NCBI GenBank assembly: GCA_009746045.1
Contig: RPFO01000934.1
Coordinates: 307,501 to 371,500, forward strand
Direction of reading: 5' to 3'
DNA: 64,000 nucleotides
Origin: Mesostigma viride
Lineage: Eukaryota; Streptophyta; Mesostigmatophyceae; Mesostigmatales; Mesostigmataceae
Below are positions 43,701 through 54,297 of this stretch, piece by piece. Position 1 is the stretch's first letter, and each line of letters opens with the position of its first letter. A program made the translations under genes and the position numbers. Below the pieces are notes generated by a model that saw nothing but the letters and a program-made list of their open reading frames with translations, was not told the DNA's origin and ran no database searches.

Positions 43701-46700
43701 TATAGGTAGTAGTGTGGTACCTGATACTAAATCGGGCAACTGGTAGTGCAACCAACTTATAGGTAGTAGTGTGGTACCTGATGCCAGGGGGGAAGTGCAC
43801 GCAAGCAGTAGCGATAAACCTCTCACCTCATGCGCTGCGCCGTGTTTTTCTCGTTCATGGCCGACTCAATAGGCTTAGAGTTTTAAGGTTGAAGAGTTTA
43901 GGGTTAGGGCTCACTGTTACTGTTACGACCCCCTCACCTCATGCGCTGCGCGGCGTTGATCTCGTTCATGGCCGATTTGACCTTGATGTCTGGCTCAATG
44001 TCCGTGACCAGCGCCTGGTGGATCATGAAGCCAAATCCGCCCAGCACCTTGGACAGCTCCTCACGTACCGCCTTGGCAATGTCGTCCTTGAGCTGCGGGG
44101 GGCAGCAATGCACCACACAGTTGATTATGAGCGCGCAAACGATGAATGAATGAATGCTTGAATCTGCTCTATGAGAGAATGAATCAGCACAAAGGTCACC
44201 AAAGCAGAAGCCCCGCCCAGCTAGTAGTGAGCTGTGAGGGCAAGCAATATTGCGAAATGAACACACGAATAATGAACACCCAGGCTGTGAAGTCGACAGC
44301 CCAACGTGCTTACTATTGCACTATGTGAATGCCAACAGTGTCCGAATGGACAAATAGGCCAGCAACGCAACATGCCAATGTGTTTAATACCAAGCTGCGA
44401 ATCCCTCACATGCCTACCATTTTGCTGCGGGTGCCAGGAACGCCAGACAGGTGGACGATTGAGCTTGGGGGCGGCAGGCGATATTTATGATTGCGTCAGC
44501 CAACATACCTCGTACATGCCATCCAGCATGATCTTTCCAGGCGCACCACACAGATGCAATTTATGGAAACTGGCTAACCATCTTGCCCTCATCTCGTACA
44601 CATCAACCATCTTGATCTTGGGCATGCCTGAGCGCGCCACGCAGCAACTACCTGCGTACATGTGCTAACCCAGTGTCCCCCCCGCAGAGTTCCAAGTCAT
44701 TCACATGGGAGCAGCCATCTTGCGCTCACCTCGTACACATCATCCAGCTTGATCTTGGGAACCTCGGAGCGCACCACATCAAACACGTAGGACCTGATCT
44801 GCTGCGTCGGGTTGGTCAGCTGCGGTACGATTAATCCACAGCCATTTCAACAGCGTGGCCCGGGACTAACGATTGCGTAGGTTAGCTGTGCATGAGAAGG
44901 CGACTGATCATGCATGACAAGGCAACCAATCATGGAAAAGAAAGCAACAGATCATGCACCGAGCTCGACTTGGACAGATGTGGCACGGCCAACCGTGACG
45001 GCTCCCAGCGTGCCCCAGGATGGGGTCGAGGCGCCCTACTTGTACAACAGCTTGTTCGAAGGTCTCGGTCAGCTGGCGTGAGACAAGAAGCGGAAGTGTA
45101 CAGGTCATGCACGGAGAGGCCAGAGGTGGCCAGCGGGCATGCGCCGACACGAACTGACCGAAAACCAGGAGGGAAGTGTAAGAAAGGGGGACTCTGGTGC
45201 TCTATAAGTCAGCAACGCACCTGCTAACATGGGAGGATTTTTCAAGGCGGCAGTCAACCCTCTGCCCACCTCACCGTAAGAGCATACTGGTGTCTGTTTA
45301 TACTGCTGTACATTAATTAGGAACAAAATGCACTTGAACAGTTCAAGACTATGCTCTAGGTATGTTTTCCACACTTGGTGTGCAAAAAGGAAACATGAGA
45401 CCCATTTTTACGTAACATATAAAAAGTAATATATAGCACTATGTAGTGTGGTATACAGCGCACATGACAGCATACACATTGTGATAGTACGTGGCATCAA
45501 GCACATGAAGAAGAAATATGCCATTTGTAGTGTGTGCGTGTGTGTGTGTGTGTGTGAACCTGCACAACGACTCCTAGTATGCGTCACCACCTAGTATTTC
45601 TATGTCATGGACAACATTTTCCTAATCCAACCCCCTTAAACTTAATGGGGTAGCTGTGCGAAGTCGTAGGAGGACGCACCTTGTAGTATGCATCATATGC
45701 TTGAGATTCAATAACTTGATATTGCACCGAGACGACCACTGCACAGTGGCACACAACACAACATCAGTCAGTGTGGGTACGCAGGCGGTCACACACAACA
45801 TGATGTCAGCAAAACGTACCAGGATGATCAAAGGGGATTTAATGCCACGACCAAATCGCCAGCTCTTAGTGATTTGCAGTGAAGTCCAGCATCCACATGA
45901 AACGCATACTGGAAAACTCCCATGGAAAAAGCAACTTAAAGCTGAAAAGCCAAATTTGCAAGAGCCAGGCCTGGCGCGTGCCCGTCACGAAACCATTTGC
46001 CCTTGGATTTCCACCCCAACTCTATCCCTCATCATGAGGACGGGTACTAATTGCTCTCACCCATCACGAACACGCTGGCCTTCCTTGGACTTGGTCTCCT
46101 CCCACAATGTGTCCTCCATCACAAACAAGGCACGACCTTCCTTTCACCCATCACAAACATGCTGTCCTTAGACTTGGTCTGTACCCACGACATTTCCCTG
46201 AGTCAATAACATAGGTTTCATAATTCTCTCACCTGTCACGAATACACACGTCGCTCTTGGACTTGGTCTCCATTACATCCATGCATAATCCCCTCACCCC
46301 TCACGAGCATGTTGTCCTTGGACTTTGTCTCACGCCCACTGTTACCTTTATCACGACACAGGTCTTATTTATGATCCCCTCACCTGTCACGAACACGTTG
46401 TCCTTGGTCTTGGTCTCCACGTTGACATCCAGCTGTTGGACGCGCACGCTGACTGTGCCCGCGACGCAATCACCGATCGCCCAGCACGTGCAGTTGAGAC
46501 CTGACAGGTGCAGGACGATTCCAGAGGTGGCTAAAGTAAATTTAAAGAATTGGACTCCAAGGTGATATGTTGTGTGGCATAACTAAGGAAAGGCTCTTTT
46601 TGAAAGGAAAGGGAAATGAAAAAAGAAATGTTAGTGAGGGAAAATGTGATAAAGGAGGCTATTGGACGACGAAAGCTATACTTGTTGCAGAGGTATTCGT

Positions 46701-47189
46701 TAGCAGTCCCAAGGGAGGCTACAGCCATGCCATAATGCCCTTCCCCTTTAGCACGTTGAGTACAGTAATTAGGAATCCGGATTACCGACCGGTAGTAAAC
46801 GTTGCTCCTGAATGCCAGCAGCCGCGTACGGGCATCCTGGTAGTAAGAGGAACCCGTATAATCCCATGCAACCACTACCGTCACAAACCACCATTGCAAA
46901 GCTGCGCCGTAGAAAACGCTCAAATACGAAGATATAAAGCAAAAGCCCGTGCGCGGGGGAAGCTATACCGGCGATGTTCGAAAGTCCAACGTGCCTACAT
47001 TAGAATATCTCATTTCTTCCGACCATAGATGCCAGCTGGTAAATCGCTAATCGAAAATGTCCTCATGAGGGAAGCAGCGTAAAAAACGTTTACGACATGC
47101 TTACCAGGCTTCGCAACCCGGTTAAAGTTTCCGCAGCGCTCCACCATGACCAGCGTGCCGGTGCTGACCGTTGTGCAGCAGAGCGCCAT
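37762..47189 (-). CDS. HIR: Hypersensitive-induced-response (HIR) SPFH/prohibitin-family protein (8 exons)
   Basis: Exons: 47189-47105, 46500-46384, 45738-45680, 44819-44730, 44092-43938, 42854-42689, 38787-38744, 37954-37762. Together they give 909 nt (302 aa) with a continuous frame and GT-AG introns. ATG at 47189 ([11 protein letters not shown]). Conserved HIR motifs in order: [151 protein letters not shown] and [11 protein letters not shown]. The length matches plant HIRs (about 285 aa). Known role: oligomeric scaffold at plasma-membrane microdomains, linked in plants to immune receptors. Cys4/Cys5 could be acylated, but the usual Gly2 myristoylation site is Ala here. Introns are large and full of repeats. 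Confidence 0.95.
38257..38440. repeat. 47-bp minisatellite, four copies, in HIR intron 7
   Basis: Units of ccaccgcctgcagcactgcg plus tatgccagaggaaacttgcg plus gctactg, nearly identical. Confidence 0.9.
38560..38743 (-). repeat. Serial copies of the HIR exon 7 3' end and donor
   Basis: The exon end plus donor, on the plus strand ctgttacttactgcgtcatc at 38733, is echoed at about 38671 (ctgttacttactgcattagc), 38621 (ctgctacttactgcgtcagc) and, weakly, 38567 (cattacttacagcgttatc). Each copy keeps the GTAAGT donor in gene sense. They lie only downstream of the true exon end. Confidence 0.85.
39783..39956. repeat. 86-bp direct duplication in HIR intron 6
   Basis: Two copies of ggggacaggacatac ... 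taagtgcagtctaagagcac ... catgtgctaaaaatc, over 90 percent alike. Confidence 0.85.
39957..42165. repeat. Dispersed repeat R, copy 1 (in HIR intron 6)
   Basis: Colinear similarity with 47750-51140 in the same orientation. Shared blocks include accataaatat, agacgctattt, agttcccccactt, aataatca, ttcaggtcattatgacaag/tgagctcatcctgacaag, cccaggcgc, and near the right end gccatggccacttccgcaag and cacttttcacggtacg. Copies are well diverged. No clear ORF, terminal repeats or target duplication was found, so the element class is unknown. Confidence 0.65.
42168..42626. repeat. 11-bp minisatellite in HIR intron 6
   Basis: About 41 units of ataactgcatc with very few changes (gcgtc, catcg, catcac). It starts exactly where repeat R copy 1 ends. 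Confidence 0.95.
43331..43783. repeat. 57-bp minisatellite in HIR intron 5
   Basis: About eight units containing caactggtagtgcaaccaac, ttataggtagtagtgtggta and cctgatactaaatcggg. Confidence 0.95.
43822..43937 (-). repeat. Copy of the HIR exon 5 3' end
   Basis: Plus-strand ctcacctcatgcgctgcgcc at 43822 repeats the true exon end at 43933 (ctcacctcatgcgctgcgcg), 111 bp away. In gene sense it would read [13 protein letters not shown] before the same GTGAG donor, against [13 protein letters not shown] in the exon. Confidence 0.9.
44503..44729 (-). repeat. Two copies of the HIR exon 4 3' end
   Basis: The exon end, plus-strand cctcgtacacatcatccagc at 44729, is echoed at about 44592 (tctcgtacacatcaaccatc) and 44507 (cctcgtacatgccatccagc). 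The copies extend 40-50 bp into exon-like sequence (cttgatcttgggca, gcgcgccac). Confidence 0.85.
45536..45558. repeat. (GT)n microsatellite
   Basis: About eleven GT units in HIR intron 3. Confidence 0.9.
46053..46383 (-). repeat. Four degenerate copies of the HIR exon 2 3' end and donor in intron 2
   Basis: The exon end (plus-strand cctcacctgtcacgaacacg at 46378) is echoed at about 46055, 46141, 46226 and 46292 with spacings of 86, 85, 66 and 85 bp. Each has ctcaccnntcacgaaca, a cttgg run and ttggtctcc. In gene sense each resembles [10 protein letters not shown] followed by a GTGAG or GTGAA donor-like site. Confidence 0.9.
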
Positions 47190-47749
47190 TTTGTGTGTAG
47201 TTTACACGAAGGAATAAATGGTGAAGTAGGCAAGGCGAGAAATTTAGCACAATGGACTCTATCCACTCCAAAATCTGCGTTCAAGCTGCGTCCTCCCGCC
47301 GCGTAGATAAATTTAGCCGGACGGATCCTCGTGGCCGCCTGCGAGGCATGCAGAATAATCGCTTTTGCCCGTTATGCTCCTGCTTTACAGCTGAAGCGTG
47401 GCTGAAGTCTAAATGGGAATCACACAACACCGCGCACCGCGCACCGTCCCTGCATTACATGCCCGCGTAGTTACAGTGTATGTCGCGCATGTGCAAAATC
47501 CGCCACGTAAAGCTCCACGTAACACAGGCAACGCGGATTCGATCAGGGACACGTGCAGCAACAATATGACGCCACGGTGTACCAGGTTGTTAGCATCGAG
47601 TTGTTGTAGACTATTTGTTGCTGTTGTTGTTGTTACAGTCATTCACGCCATTAGTTGGGTTGTGTTCACGCCTTTTGGACTCGCACGTCCGAAAGCCTGA
47701 AAAACTGACTTTAATGAATATCAATTCCAATGCACTTGGGAACCATCTA
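47190..47749. promoter_or_regulatory. Upstream region of the HIR gene
   Basis: No exon was recognised. It should contain the HIR promoter. At 47640-47672 cattcacgcc ... agttgggttg ... gttcacgcc resembles the hairpin repeat at 61583-61658. Confidence 0.4.
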
Positions 47750-48096
47750 ATGATGATTGAGTACCATAAATATGATGTTTGGACATTCATACCACCACTT
47801 GTTGGGGGTCGGGTACTACCCCCAACCGCACGCACCGGTGGCGAGCTAAAAATAGACGGAAAAAGACGCTATTTATGAGATATTTTGCCCAAGACCACTT
47901 ATCCAAATCATGACCTGCCCATACATTCCTGCAAAGTCAGTTCCCCCACTTCTAAAAAATCTGGGCTCTTCACAAGGCCAAAATAATCACATTTGTTTGA
48001 GTTATTAATTTCCCCGCGAAATGGGTACTTTTTTTAGCAAAAAAAAAAATAAATCAAATCATCAACACATCGAATTGGGTCATCCATACATTCGAC
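47750..48096. repeat. Dispersed repeat R, copy 2, left part
   Basis: Similar to 39957-40270. It ends at the target duplication atacattcgac (48086-48096), where element B is inserted. The right part resumes at 49578. Confidence 0.65.
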
Positions 48097-49164
48097 GTGG
48101 ACTGCATCTTCTACGGGGACTACGCCTCGCTTTACGACCTGTGCCTCCATCTTTACGACCAAGGTCGCCTCATCGGCAGCAACGGCAGCCGCTGGCAAAC
48201 CCACGGCGCCCTGCTTGGCTGCCCCCGCCCCCAGCTCCAGCACACCATCCTCAACTCCCTTCTCGAGCGCTCTGACGACGAGATCTGGGCTCCATCCATC
48301 TCCGCCCCCACCCTCCGTTCCATCCTCACGGAAGCCTTTCAGCAGCACGTGACCCCCCTTGCTGCTGACGTCGCAGCAATGGGTGGCACGCTGGCTGCTG
48401 AACTTCCTCACATTTCCGCCGCTGCCGCCTCCACCTCCACTGCCATTTCCGCCTCCACTGCCGACATCAAAGCCCAGCTCCTCGACCTCGACCAACGCCT
48501 TCAAGCCACCGCCAACGCCCTTGAGAGCTTGCATGACACCGCCGGCCTCACCGCCCAGGCGGTGAAGGACATCGCCGCCCAGCCGGCGTCTGCTGGCCCG
48601 GCCGGCGATGCTCCCTCCACCTGGGCGGACTTGCTTAAGCAGCACACCACCTCCACCACCTCCACCATCTCGGCACAACTCAAGCAACAAGCCCTCGACC
48701 TTCGCGAGGAAACCGACATCGCCCGGCGCAGCCACAATGTCATCGTCAAGCACTTCGACCAGCCGGCAGGTGAGACCTCCACGACCCTTCTTGAGGCATT
48801 TAAGCGCGACATTCTTGCCCCCATGCTACTCACTGGTGAGCTGGACATGTCGGCTGTCCGCCTCCCCCGCGCGCGGGGGAAGGCTGGCCCGGCACCCGTG
48901 CTCCTCACCTTTAAGTACATGGCGGACAAGCTGTCGTTCCTTAAATGCCGCAAGAAGCTCTCGAGGACTCGCTTCACGCTGGACGACGACTTGACCCTGG
49001 CCCAGCAACAGCGGCGACGCGAGCTATGGCCGGCCTACCTTCAGCTCCGGCACAGCGCAGGGGGGAAGCCGGTATACTGGAGGGGGCGGTCATCCACGTT
49101 GACCACAAGCCCTGGCAGCACCCTCCTGCCACCCCAGACTAGGGAATTCATACCAGTAGTGTAG
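48097..49164 (+). CDS. Element B ORF1 remnant, L1-ORF1p-like (open frame of about 355 codons)
   Basis: Open from the 5' truncation point, with no native start codon. It contains GDYASLYDLCLHL, a helical/coiled region (LDLDQRLQATANALESL, AQAVKDIA), WADLLKQHTTSTTSTISAQL and an RRM-like region with VIVKHFDQPAGETSTTL, SAVRLPRARGKAGPAPVLL and ADKLSFLKCRKKL. The C-terminus has DDDLTLAQQQRRRELWPAYL and PVYWRG. It is the least damaged copy of the A-C lineage and is related but not identical to the protein of element E. Probably not expressed from this truncated copy. Confidence 0.8.
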   Translation: MDCIFYGDYASLYDLCLHLYDQGRLIGSNGSRWQTHGALLGCPRPQLQHTILNSLLERSDDEIWAPSISAPTLRSILTEAFQQHVTPLAADVAAMGGTLAAELPHISAAAASTSTAISASTADIKAQLLDLDQRLQATANALESLHDTAGLTAQAVKDIAAQPASAGPAGDAPSTWADLLKQHTTSTTSTISAQLKQQALDLREETDIARRSHNVIVKHFDQPAGETSTTLLEAFKRDILAPMLLTGELDMSAVRLPRARGKAGPAPVLLTFKYMADKLSFLKCRKKLSRTRFTLDDDLTLAQQQRRRELWPAYLQLRHSAGGKPVYWRGRSSTLTTSPGSTLLPPQTREFIPVV

Positions 49165-49577
49165 ATTAGTCAGGCTTAGCCTAGCATGTGGCCCACGCGC
49201 ATGTGCGCCCATAATGGCCCCATGGATGTTGTCTACAGGATTTAGCCAAGCCCTGCCTATAACGGGACCCCCATGGATGTTGCATTAAGAATTTCGCCAT
49301 GCTATGCCATGCAGAGAGATGCTCTCTGTAGAGAAGCCATGTCCTAGCTCTTGTATAGCCATGATGATCTTCCCCACCTATGACAGGCTCCCCTTCGCTG
49401 GGTGTTGCCTGAAACTCTGGGTGGTGCAGGTGCCCTAGTGCACCTAGAGCAAGTGTTGTTTACATTCCCACCCTTGCAGGAAGTAGCTTAGAATGTATGA
49501 TAGGCCATATGCCCCTTCTCTGGGCTATGTGCTACATATACTCCCAACGGAGTTATGTTACAATTCAATTCAATTCA
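48097..49577 (+). mobile_element. Element B: 5'-truncated ORF1-only retroelement in repeat R
   Basis: The sequence atacattcgac flanks it at 48086-48096 and 49578-49588. The element starts inside ORF1, reads through to the ORF1 stop at 49164, and has a 3' UTR of about 400 bp like those of A, C and D. It ends with the hairpin actcccaacggagt, tatgtta and an (ATTCA)n tail. It lacks any RT domain. Confidence 0.9.
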
Positions 49578-51146
49578 ATACATTCGACATTCCACTCGGA
49601 GTGGGGGGAAACACACCCCAAAGTTTGAGCTCATCCTGACAAGCGTAGCTCAAGTTATTGATTTTCCTGTGATGCCACCTGAGTAGACGCTAAAAGAGAA
49701 TTGAGCTAGTGCTGAGCCAAAATGACATGTGTTTTGCCACCCTAGACACCCAAAAACATGCCCACTTTGATCACGGAATGTGAGGAGGATGCCTGGTGCG
49801 TCATACGCCATACCCCGCCATCGGCACAGCCAACCTTGTGAGTCTACCCTTAACAACAAGGCTGGTAGGACGACACGCCTGGGCAGCATATGCAATGCCT
49901 ATCTCAGGCCGATAATGTGTGCTTTTGTGCCAACAACCAAGTTGTTCCACCCAACAACACATTAAAAACCCTCTTCCAAAATGCCCAACAAGCCGGACAC
50001 ATGGAGGACCACACACGCAGTATATGAAGAGAAAATAAGCCGAGTTCTTATCCAGCAACCCGTGGCTAGCTGCTGTGTCTAGCATTACAAAGGCTATCAT
50101 TTACTCAGTGGGAAAGGTGAAGAAGAGAACATTGGAACAACCTACCTACTACGCATGTGCCTCCGCCAACGAATTGTGTCCAGCAAAATGCACACTGCCT
50201 CCTTTCTAGCAAGCACGAGCCACTTCTTTAGGAGACAGGTGCCAGCTCGCCAGTGTCTGGGGACAATGATGCCGCTGCTTAGGAAGACCGCGTGAATTTC
50301 CTCGAACACAACTGTCTATATATACCGCAAAAGATGTTTCAGAGAAGCATGGAAACAAAAGCATGACACCTTCCCGACAGGTTGTGGGCCACGCGCTGCA
50401 GCAAGCCAGCCACGTCACAAACGAACTGGCTAAAAAACATCCAGGATTCTAATGATGCAGCGCCAGGACCCGCAACTTCATGGCAGCATCTGGCCGGAAA
50501 GAAGGCAAAAAGCTTACGTCTAACAAGCCAAGAAAGCAGGAAAACGCTAGCTATAGACGTTTTATACAAGAACGTACCATATAACGGACATTTATTCGTG
50601 CCCAGGCGCACAAGAAAGGCCAGCTAGCCTTTCATGGAGAGGTCGGGCGCGCATTGCGCAGGCCTAATGTTATCTTACCGCAACATGACGGGAAAGGTAT
50701 ATATAAAATAGAAGCAGCGGGAAATTGACGGATTTAGAAACATCATTAAACTAGCTTCCCTTACGACCATCAAAGCTGCATGGTAACAATCGACAATCAC
50801 ATGCGCAGGCATCCATTATACTTAATTCATCCCGACAGAAATTCAGGTCGGAACCCCCCTGCCGATGGTAAAGAAAAAAAGCCCACGACATATTACAGAT
50901 CGCAACCATCCCACCATAAAGTGGAATCAGTAACTAATCTTCTCCATGCAACATGCAATCGAGCATGTTTTCTGCCTTCCGCGTGCCAATGTGTTACGTT
51001 TCGTGTAAAAGCAGTCGCCATGGCCACTTCCGCAAGGGGTGCGCGCACCGTGCACCCACTTTTCACGGTACGGAGGGGTACCGCGGAATTTTTTTGGCGC
51101 GGAAAATATTCGCCGCGCCGAGTCCCCTGGGTCGAATTGGATTTTG
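49578..51146. repeat. Dispersed repeat R, copy 2, right part
   Basis: Colinear with about 40275-42165 of copy 1, up to gccatggccacttccgcaag (51018) and cacttttcacggtacg. The 51147-51222 end matches, inverted, 61655-61735 (aagttcaaagtagttcagaa). Confidence 0.65.
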
Positions 51147-51230
51147 GCGTTCTAAGTTCAAAGTAGTTCAGAATAGTATGTTTTAGTATCTTTGATTCAA
51201 ATTAGTAGAATTTAGTAGAGTCATTATGAT

Positions 51231-51602
51231 GGAGGGAGGGAGGGAGGGAGGGAGGGAGGGAGGGAGGGAGGGAGGGAGGGAGGGAGGGAGGGAGGGAGGG
51301 AGGGAGGGAGGGAGGGAGGGAGGGAGGGAGGGAGGGAGGGAGGGGGGGGAGGGAGGGAGGGAGGGAGGGAGGGAGGAGGGAGGGAGGGAGGGAGGGAGGG
51401 AGGGAGGGAGGGAGGGAGGAGGGAGGGAGGGAGGGAGGGAGGGAGGGAGGGAGGAGGGAGGGAGGGAGGGAGGGAGGGAGGGAGGGAGGGAGGGAGGGAG
51501 GGAGGAGGGAGGGAGGGAGGGAGGGAGGGAGGAGGGAGGGAGGGAGGGAGGGAGGGAGGGAGGGAGGGAGGGAGGGAGAGGGAGGGAGGGAGGGAGGGAG
51601 GG
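51231..51602. repeat. (GGGA)n array, the tail of LINE F
   Basis: About 370 bp of GGGA with three-base interruptions. On the minus strand it is a (CCCT)n run that directly follows the LINE F 3' terminus (gcacgagtttaattaat). Confidence 0.9.
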
Positions 51603-52150
51603 ATTAATTAAACTCGTGCTCCCGTTGCATGGGGAGTCACGGAGCATTAACCTCGATGGATGGATGGGTACTGTCACGCAATCCTACCGGTCTAAGAAGC
51701 TATCTACAGGCTATCTACAAAACAATCCTATTCTATATCTATTATGGTGCTCGCGACCCTACTAGGGGTCGTAGGTAGCATGCCCGTCCCTCGTTTGCAA
51801 ACACGCTCCTTCCCCACTGCGCAGGGGGCTTGTTGTCCTCTATGACCTGGGCCCACTTGGCCCTGTCCATAATCTTTTTCCAAATCACGGAGAGGCCTAG
51901 GCCCCCCATGTCCTCTACTAGCTGTTCTTTGAAGGTGCGGGCCTTGCGGCGTCCAACCTGGCTGGGCCCGGCCCACGTGAGGTGCCTGCCCGGCTGGGCG
52001 GGGCGCAGCCCTGCGGAGGGGCCACGTGAGGTGTCTACACCTGGTTGGTGCGAGCTAATAAGTGCCCGGCTACTAGCATCAGGCGCCGCAGCTATTTGAT
52101 GGTGCTGGTGATGAGTGGCATGCCGAGAGACAAGTCCTCCTTGCTGACAT
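51603..52150 (-). mobile_element. LINE F, 3' part: ORF2 C-terminus and 3' UTR
   Basis: On the minus strand this reads MPLITSTIK, LARTNQV, RRKARTFKEQLVEDMGGLGL, SVIWKKIMDRAKWAQVIEDN, matching LINE N 9040-9330. Then come a short 3' UTR with (CATC)3, ctccgtgactcccc, a CAACGGGAG hairpin half (with a gcat insertion) and a TTAA stretch. It is 5' truncated and split by element C; the other part is 54298-54440. Confidence 0.85.
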
Positions 52151-52183
52151 TCATTAATAAAGGAACATAACTCCGTTGGGAGT

Positions 52184-52283
52184 ATTAATTAATTAACTAA
52201 TAGACACGTGACTGCGTCACGTGAGCAAACTGAGCATAAGTCCTCAGTGGGAGGGGAACATGGGATGGAATGGATGGTATAAG
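52184..52283 (-). mobile_element. 100-bp SINE fragment inserted in the 3' hairpin of element C
   Basis: The sequence ccgttgggagt occurs at 52173-52183 and 52284-52294. On the minus strand the insert has accatccattccatccc, ttatgctcacgtgacgcag, tcacgtgtctat and a TTAA tail. It thus landed within the conserved terminal stem-loop of C and duplicated it. Confidence 0.85.
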
Positions 52284-52714
52284 CCGTTGGGAGTATATGT
52301 AGCACATAACCCAGAGAAGGGGCATATGGCCTATAATACATTCTAAGCTACTTCCTGCAACTTAGGGTGGGAATGTAAACGACACTTGCTCTATAGGCCG
52401 GTGCCCCAGGGCACCTGCAGCCCCATGATCTATCAAGCTATGCCCAGCTAAGGGGGAGCCTGTCATGGGGGGGAAGATCAGTATAGCTATACAAAAGCTA
52501 GAGCGCGGCATCTCAGCATGCAGAGAGCAGCTCTCTGCATGGGCACAGCATAACGAAATAAAGCTAGCTAGGCATCATCTGGAGTGGGGCACATCATAGG
52601 CACACATGTACATGACTAAAAATGCTAGGCCTCAGCTGGTATATAGTGCCTGTAGTAAGCGGGCATGTACAAGGCCACGGTCTAACTATTCTACACTACT
52701 ACTGCTGTATTCCC

Positions 52715-54127
52715 CTAAGCTGGCCGGGGCGTCTGGAGTCGCTGGGGCCGCGGGGGTCGCATGCCAGGGCTTGTGCATGGCCGACGTAGATGGCCGACCC
52801 CTTCCAGTACACCGGCTGCATGGCCCGCCTTGGTCTGCCGGAGCTGGAGGTAGGTCGGCCATAGCTCCCGTCGCCGTTGTTGCTGCGCCAGGGTCAAGTC
52901 GTCCTCCACGGTGAAGGGAGTGTTCTCGAGCCGCTTGCGGCGTCTGAGAAACGAAATCTTGTCCGATGGGCTCTTAAATTAGATGAGAAGAAGCGGGGGC
53001 GCCCCTGCCTTACCCCGCGCGTGGGGAAGGCGATGGGCGGCCAGATTAATCTCACCAAGAAGGCCCATGCGTGCAAGGATTTTGCTCTCAAACGCACGTG
53101 CAAGCTTCTCGGAATTCTCACCTTCCTCCATGTCGAAGTTCTTGACGATGACGTTGAGGCTGCACTTGGCGAGCTCGGCCTCCTCGCGGAGGTCGAGCTT
53201 CTGTTGCTCGAGCTGTGCTGCGACGGCGGAGGTGGTGGAGGTGGCGTGCTGCTTAAGCATGTCCGCCCAGGTCGGGATGGGAGGAGCATCGCCAGCCAGG
53301 CCAGCTGGGGCTGGCTTGGCGGCAATGTCCTTCACCGCCTGGGCGGTGAGGCCTGCGGTGTTTTGCAGGACCTCGATGGCGATGGCATTGTCCTTAAGGC
53401 GCTGGTCAATGTCGCGGAGCTGGGCGGTGATGGAGTCGGTGGAGGCGGAGGGGGGGGGGGGAGGCGAGGAGGGTGGCGGTGGCGGTGGGGATGGCACCTG
53501 GGGAGCTCAGCAGCCAACGTGCAACCCACAGCTGCCACATCTGCAGCGAGGGGCGTCACGTACGTGCTGTGAGATGGCTGCGTGGAGGTGGTGGAGGAGG
53601 GTGGATTCGGTCAAGGGGATGGGTTGCCAGAGTTCCGCGGAAGCACGCTGAAGGAGGGAAAAGAGGGCGGCAAGCTGAAGGCGCGGTCGCGTCCAGCCAG
53701 CAGACAGGTCAGGTGCGTGGGGCTGAAACTGGCCGTCATTCTGGCTGCGGAAGCATTTGTGGCGTTGGAGGCGTTGGCACAAGTCAAGAAGGGAGGCATA
53801 CGACCCGAGAAACAGGAGCTCCAGTATCAGGATGGGTGGCCTGTCGAAATAGCCGGGTCTGTTGACGTCGAAGGTGGAAAATAACTCGTCAACGTCAAAG
53901 TCGTACTCAGACCAGCTAGGTTCGGTTGGGCGGCTGCGTTTGGGCTCAGGCGAGGGTGAAGGCGAGGCATGAAGCCCGGGAGGGTTCGGGGCGACCACCA
54001 GTGCGCGACTAGTGTCACCGCTGCCTGCCGGACCTGAGGGCAAAGCTGCAGCCGGAGCTGCAGACCTATTTTCATTACCGAGCGCAGCCGCCAGGCTGCG
54101 TTGCGTCGAGGAGCGTTTGCTCGTCAT
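52715..54127 (-). pseudogene. Element C ORF1, frameshifted
   Basis: MTSKRSSTQRSLAAALGNEN starts at 54127. The Pro-rich N-terminus, FLGSYASLLDLCQRL and the region to SQHV are open. A 4-bp acgt duplication at about 53560 shifts the frame, which recovers before ITAQLRDIDQRLKDNAIAIE. An in-frame TAA follows PPLLLI at about 52979, just before the FLRRRKRLENTPF to LAQQQRRRELWPTYL part. It is therefore a close but broken relative of the proteins of B and E. Confidence 0.85.
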
Positions 54128-54297
54128 ATATTGCGTAATAGCTTCGGAAAATTATATCAGCATGTGCGTCTTAGAAAGACGAAGCGATTGTGATATTCAC
54201 AGCTGAATTCGGTGCTCAAACGTGAAAGTTATGAGCTCTGCCGTCAGCCATGGCTACCTCGTGGCTCGTGTGCTTGATGGATCGCGTGTGCCCATGA

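Larger units (their letters stand above)
52151..54297 (-). mobile_element. Element C: ORF1-only retroelement nested in LINE F
   Basis: Near-identical 9-bp flanks tgctgacat (52142-52150) and tgcggacat (54298-54306) bound it, and its removal rejoins the LINE F coding sequence. The 5' UTR resembles that of element E (ATGGCTGACGGC, gcttcgtctttctaagacgc). ORF1 starts at 54127, and the 3' UTR is like those of A, B and D, ending with the CCAACGG hairpin. A 100-bp SINE fragment is inserted in that hairpin. Confidence 0.85.

Noticed and set aside
43890-43912. Telomere-like gtttagggttaggg
   Set aside because: Only two units, internal to HIR intron 5; no array or chromosome end.
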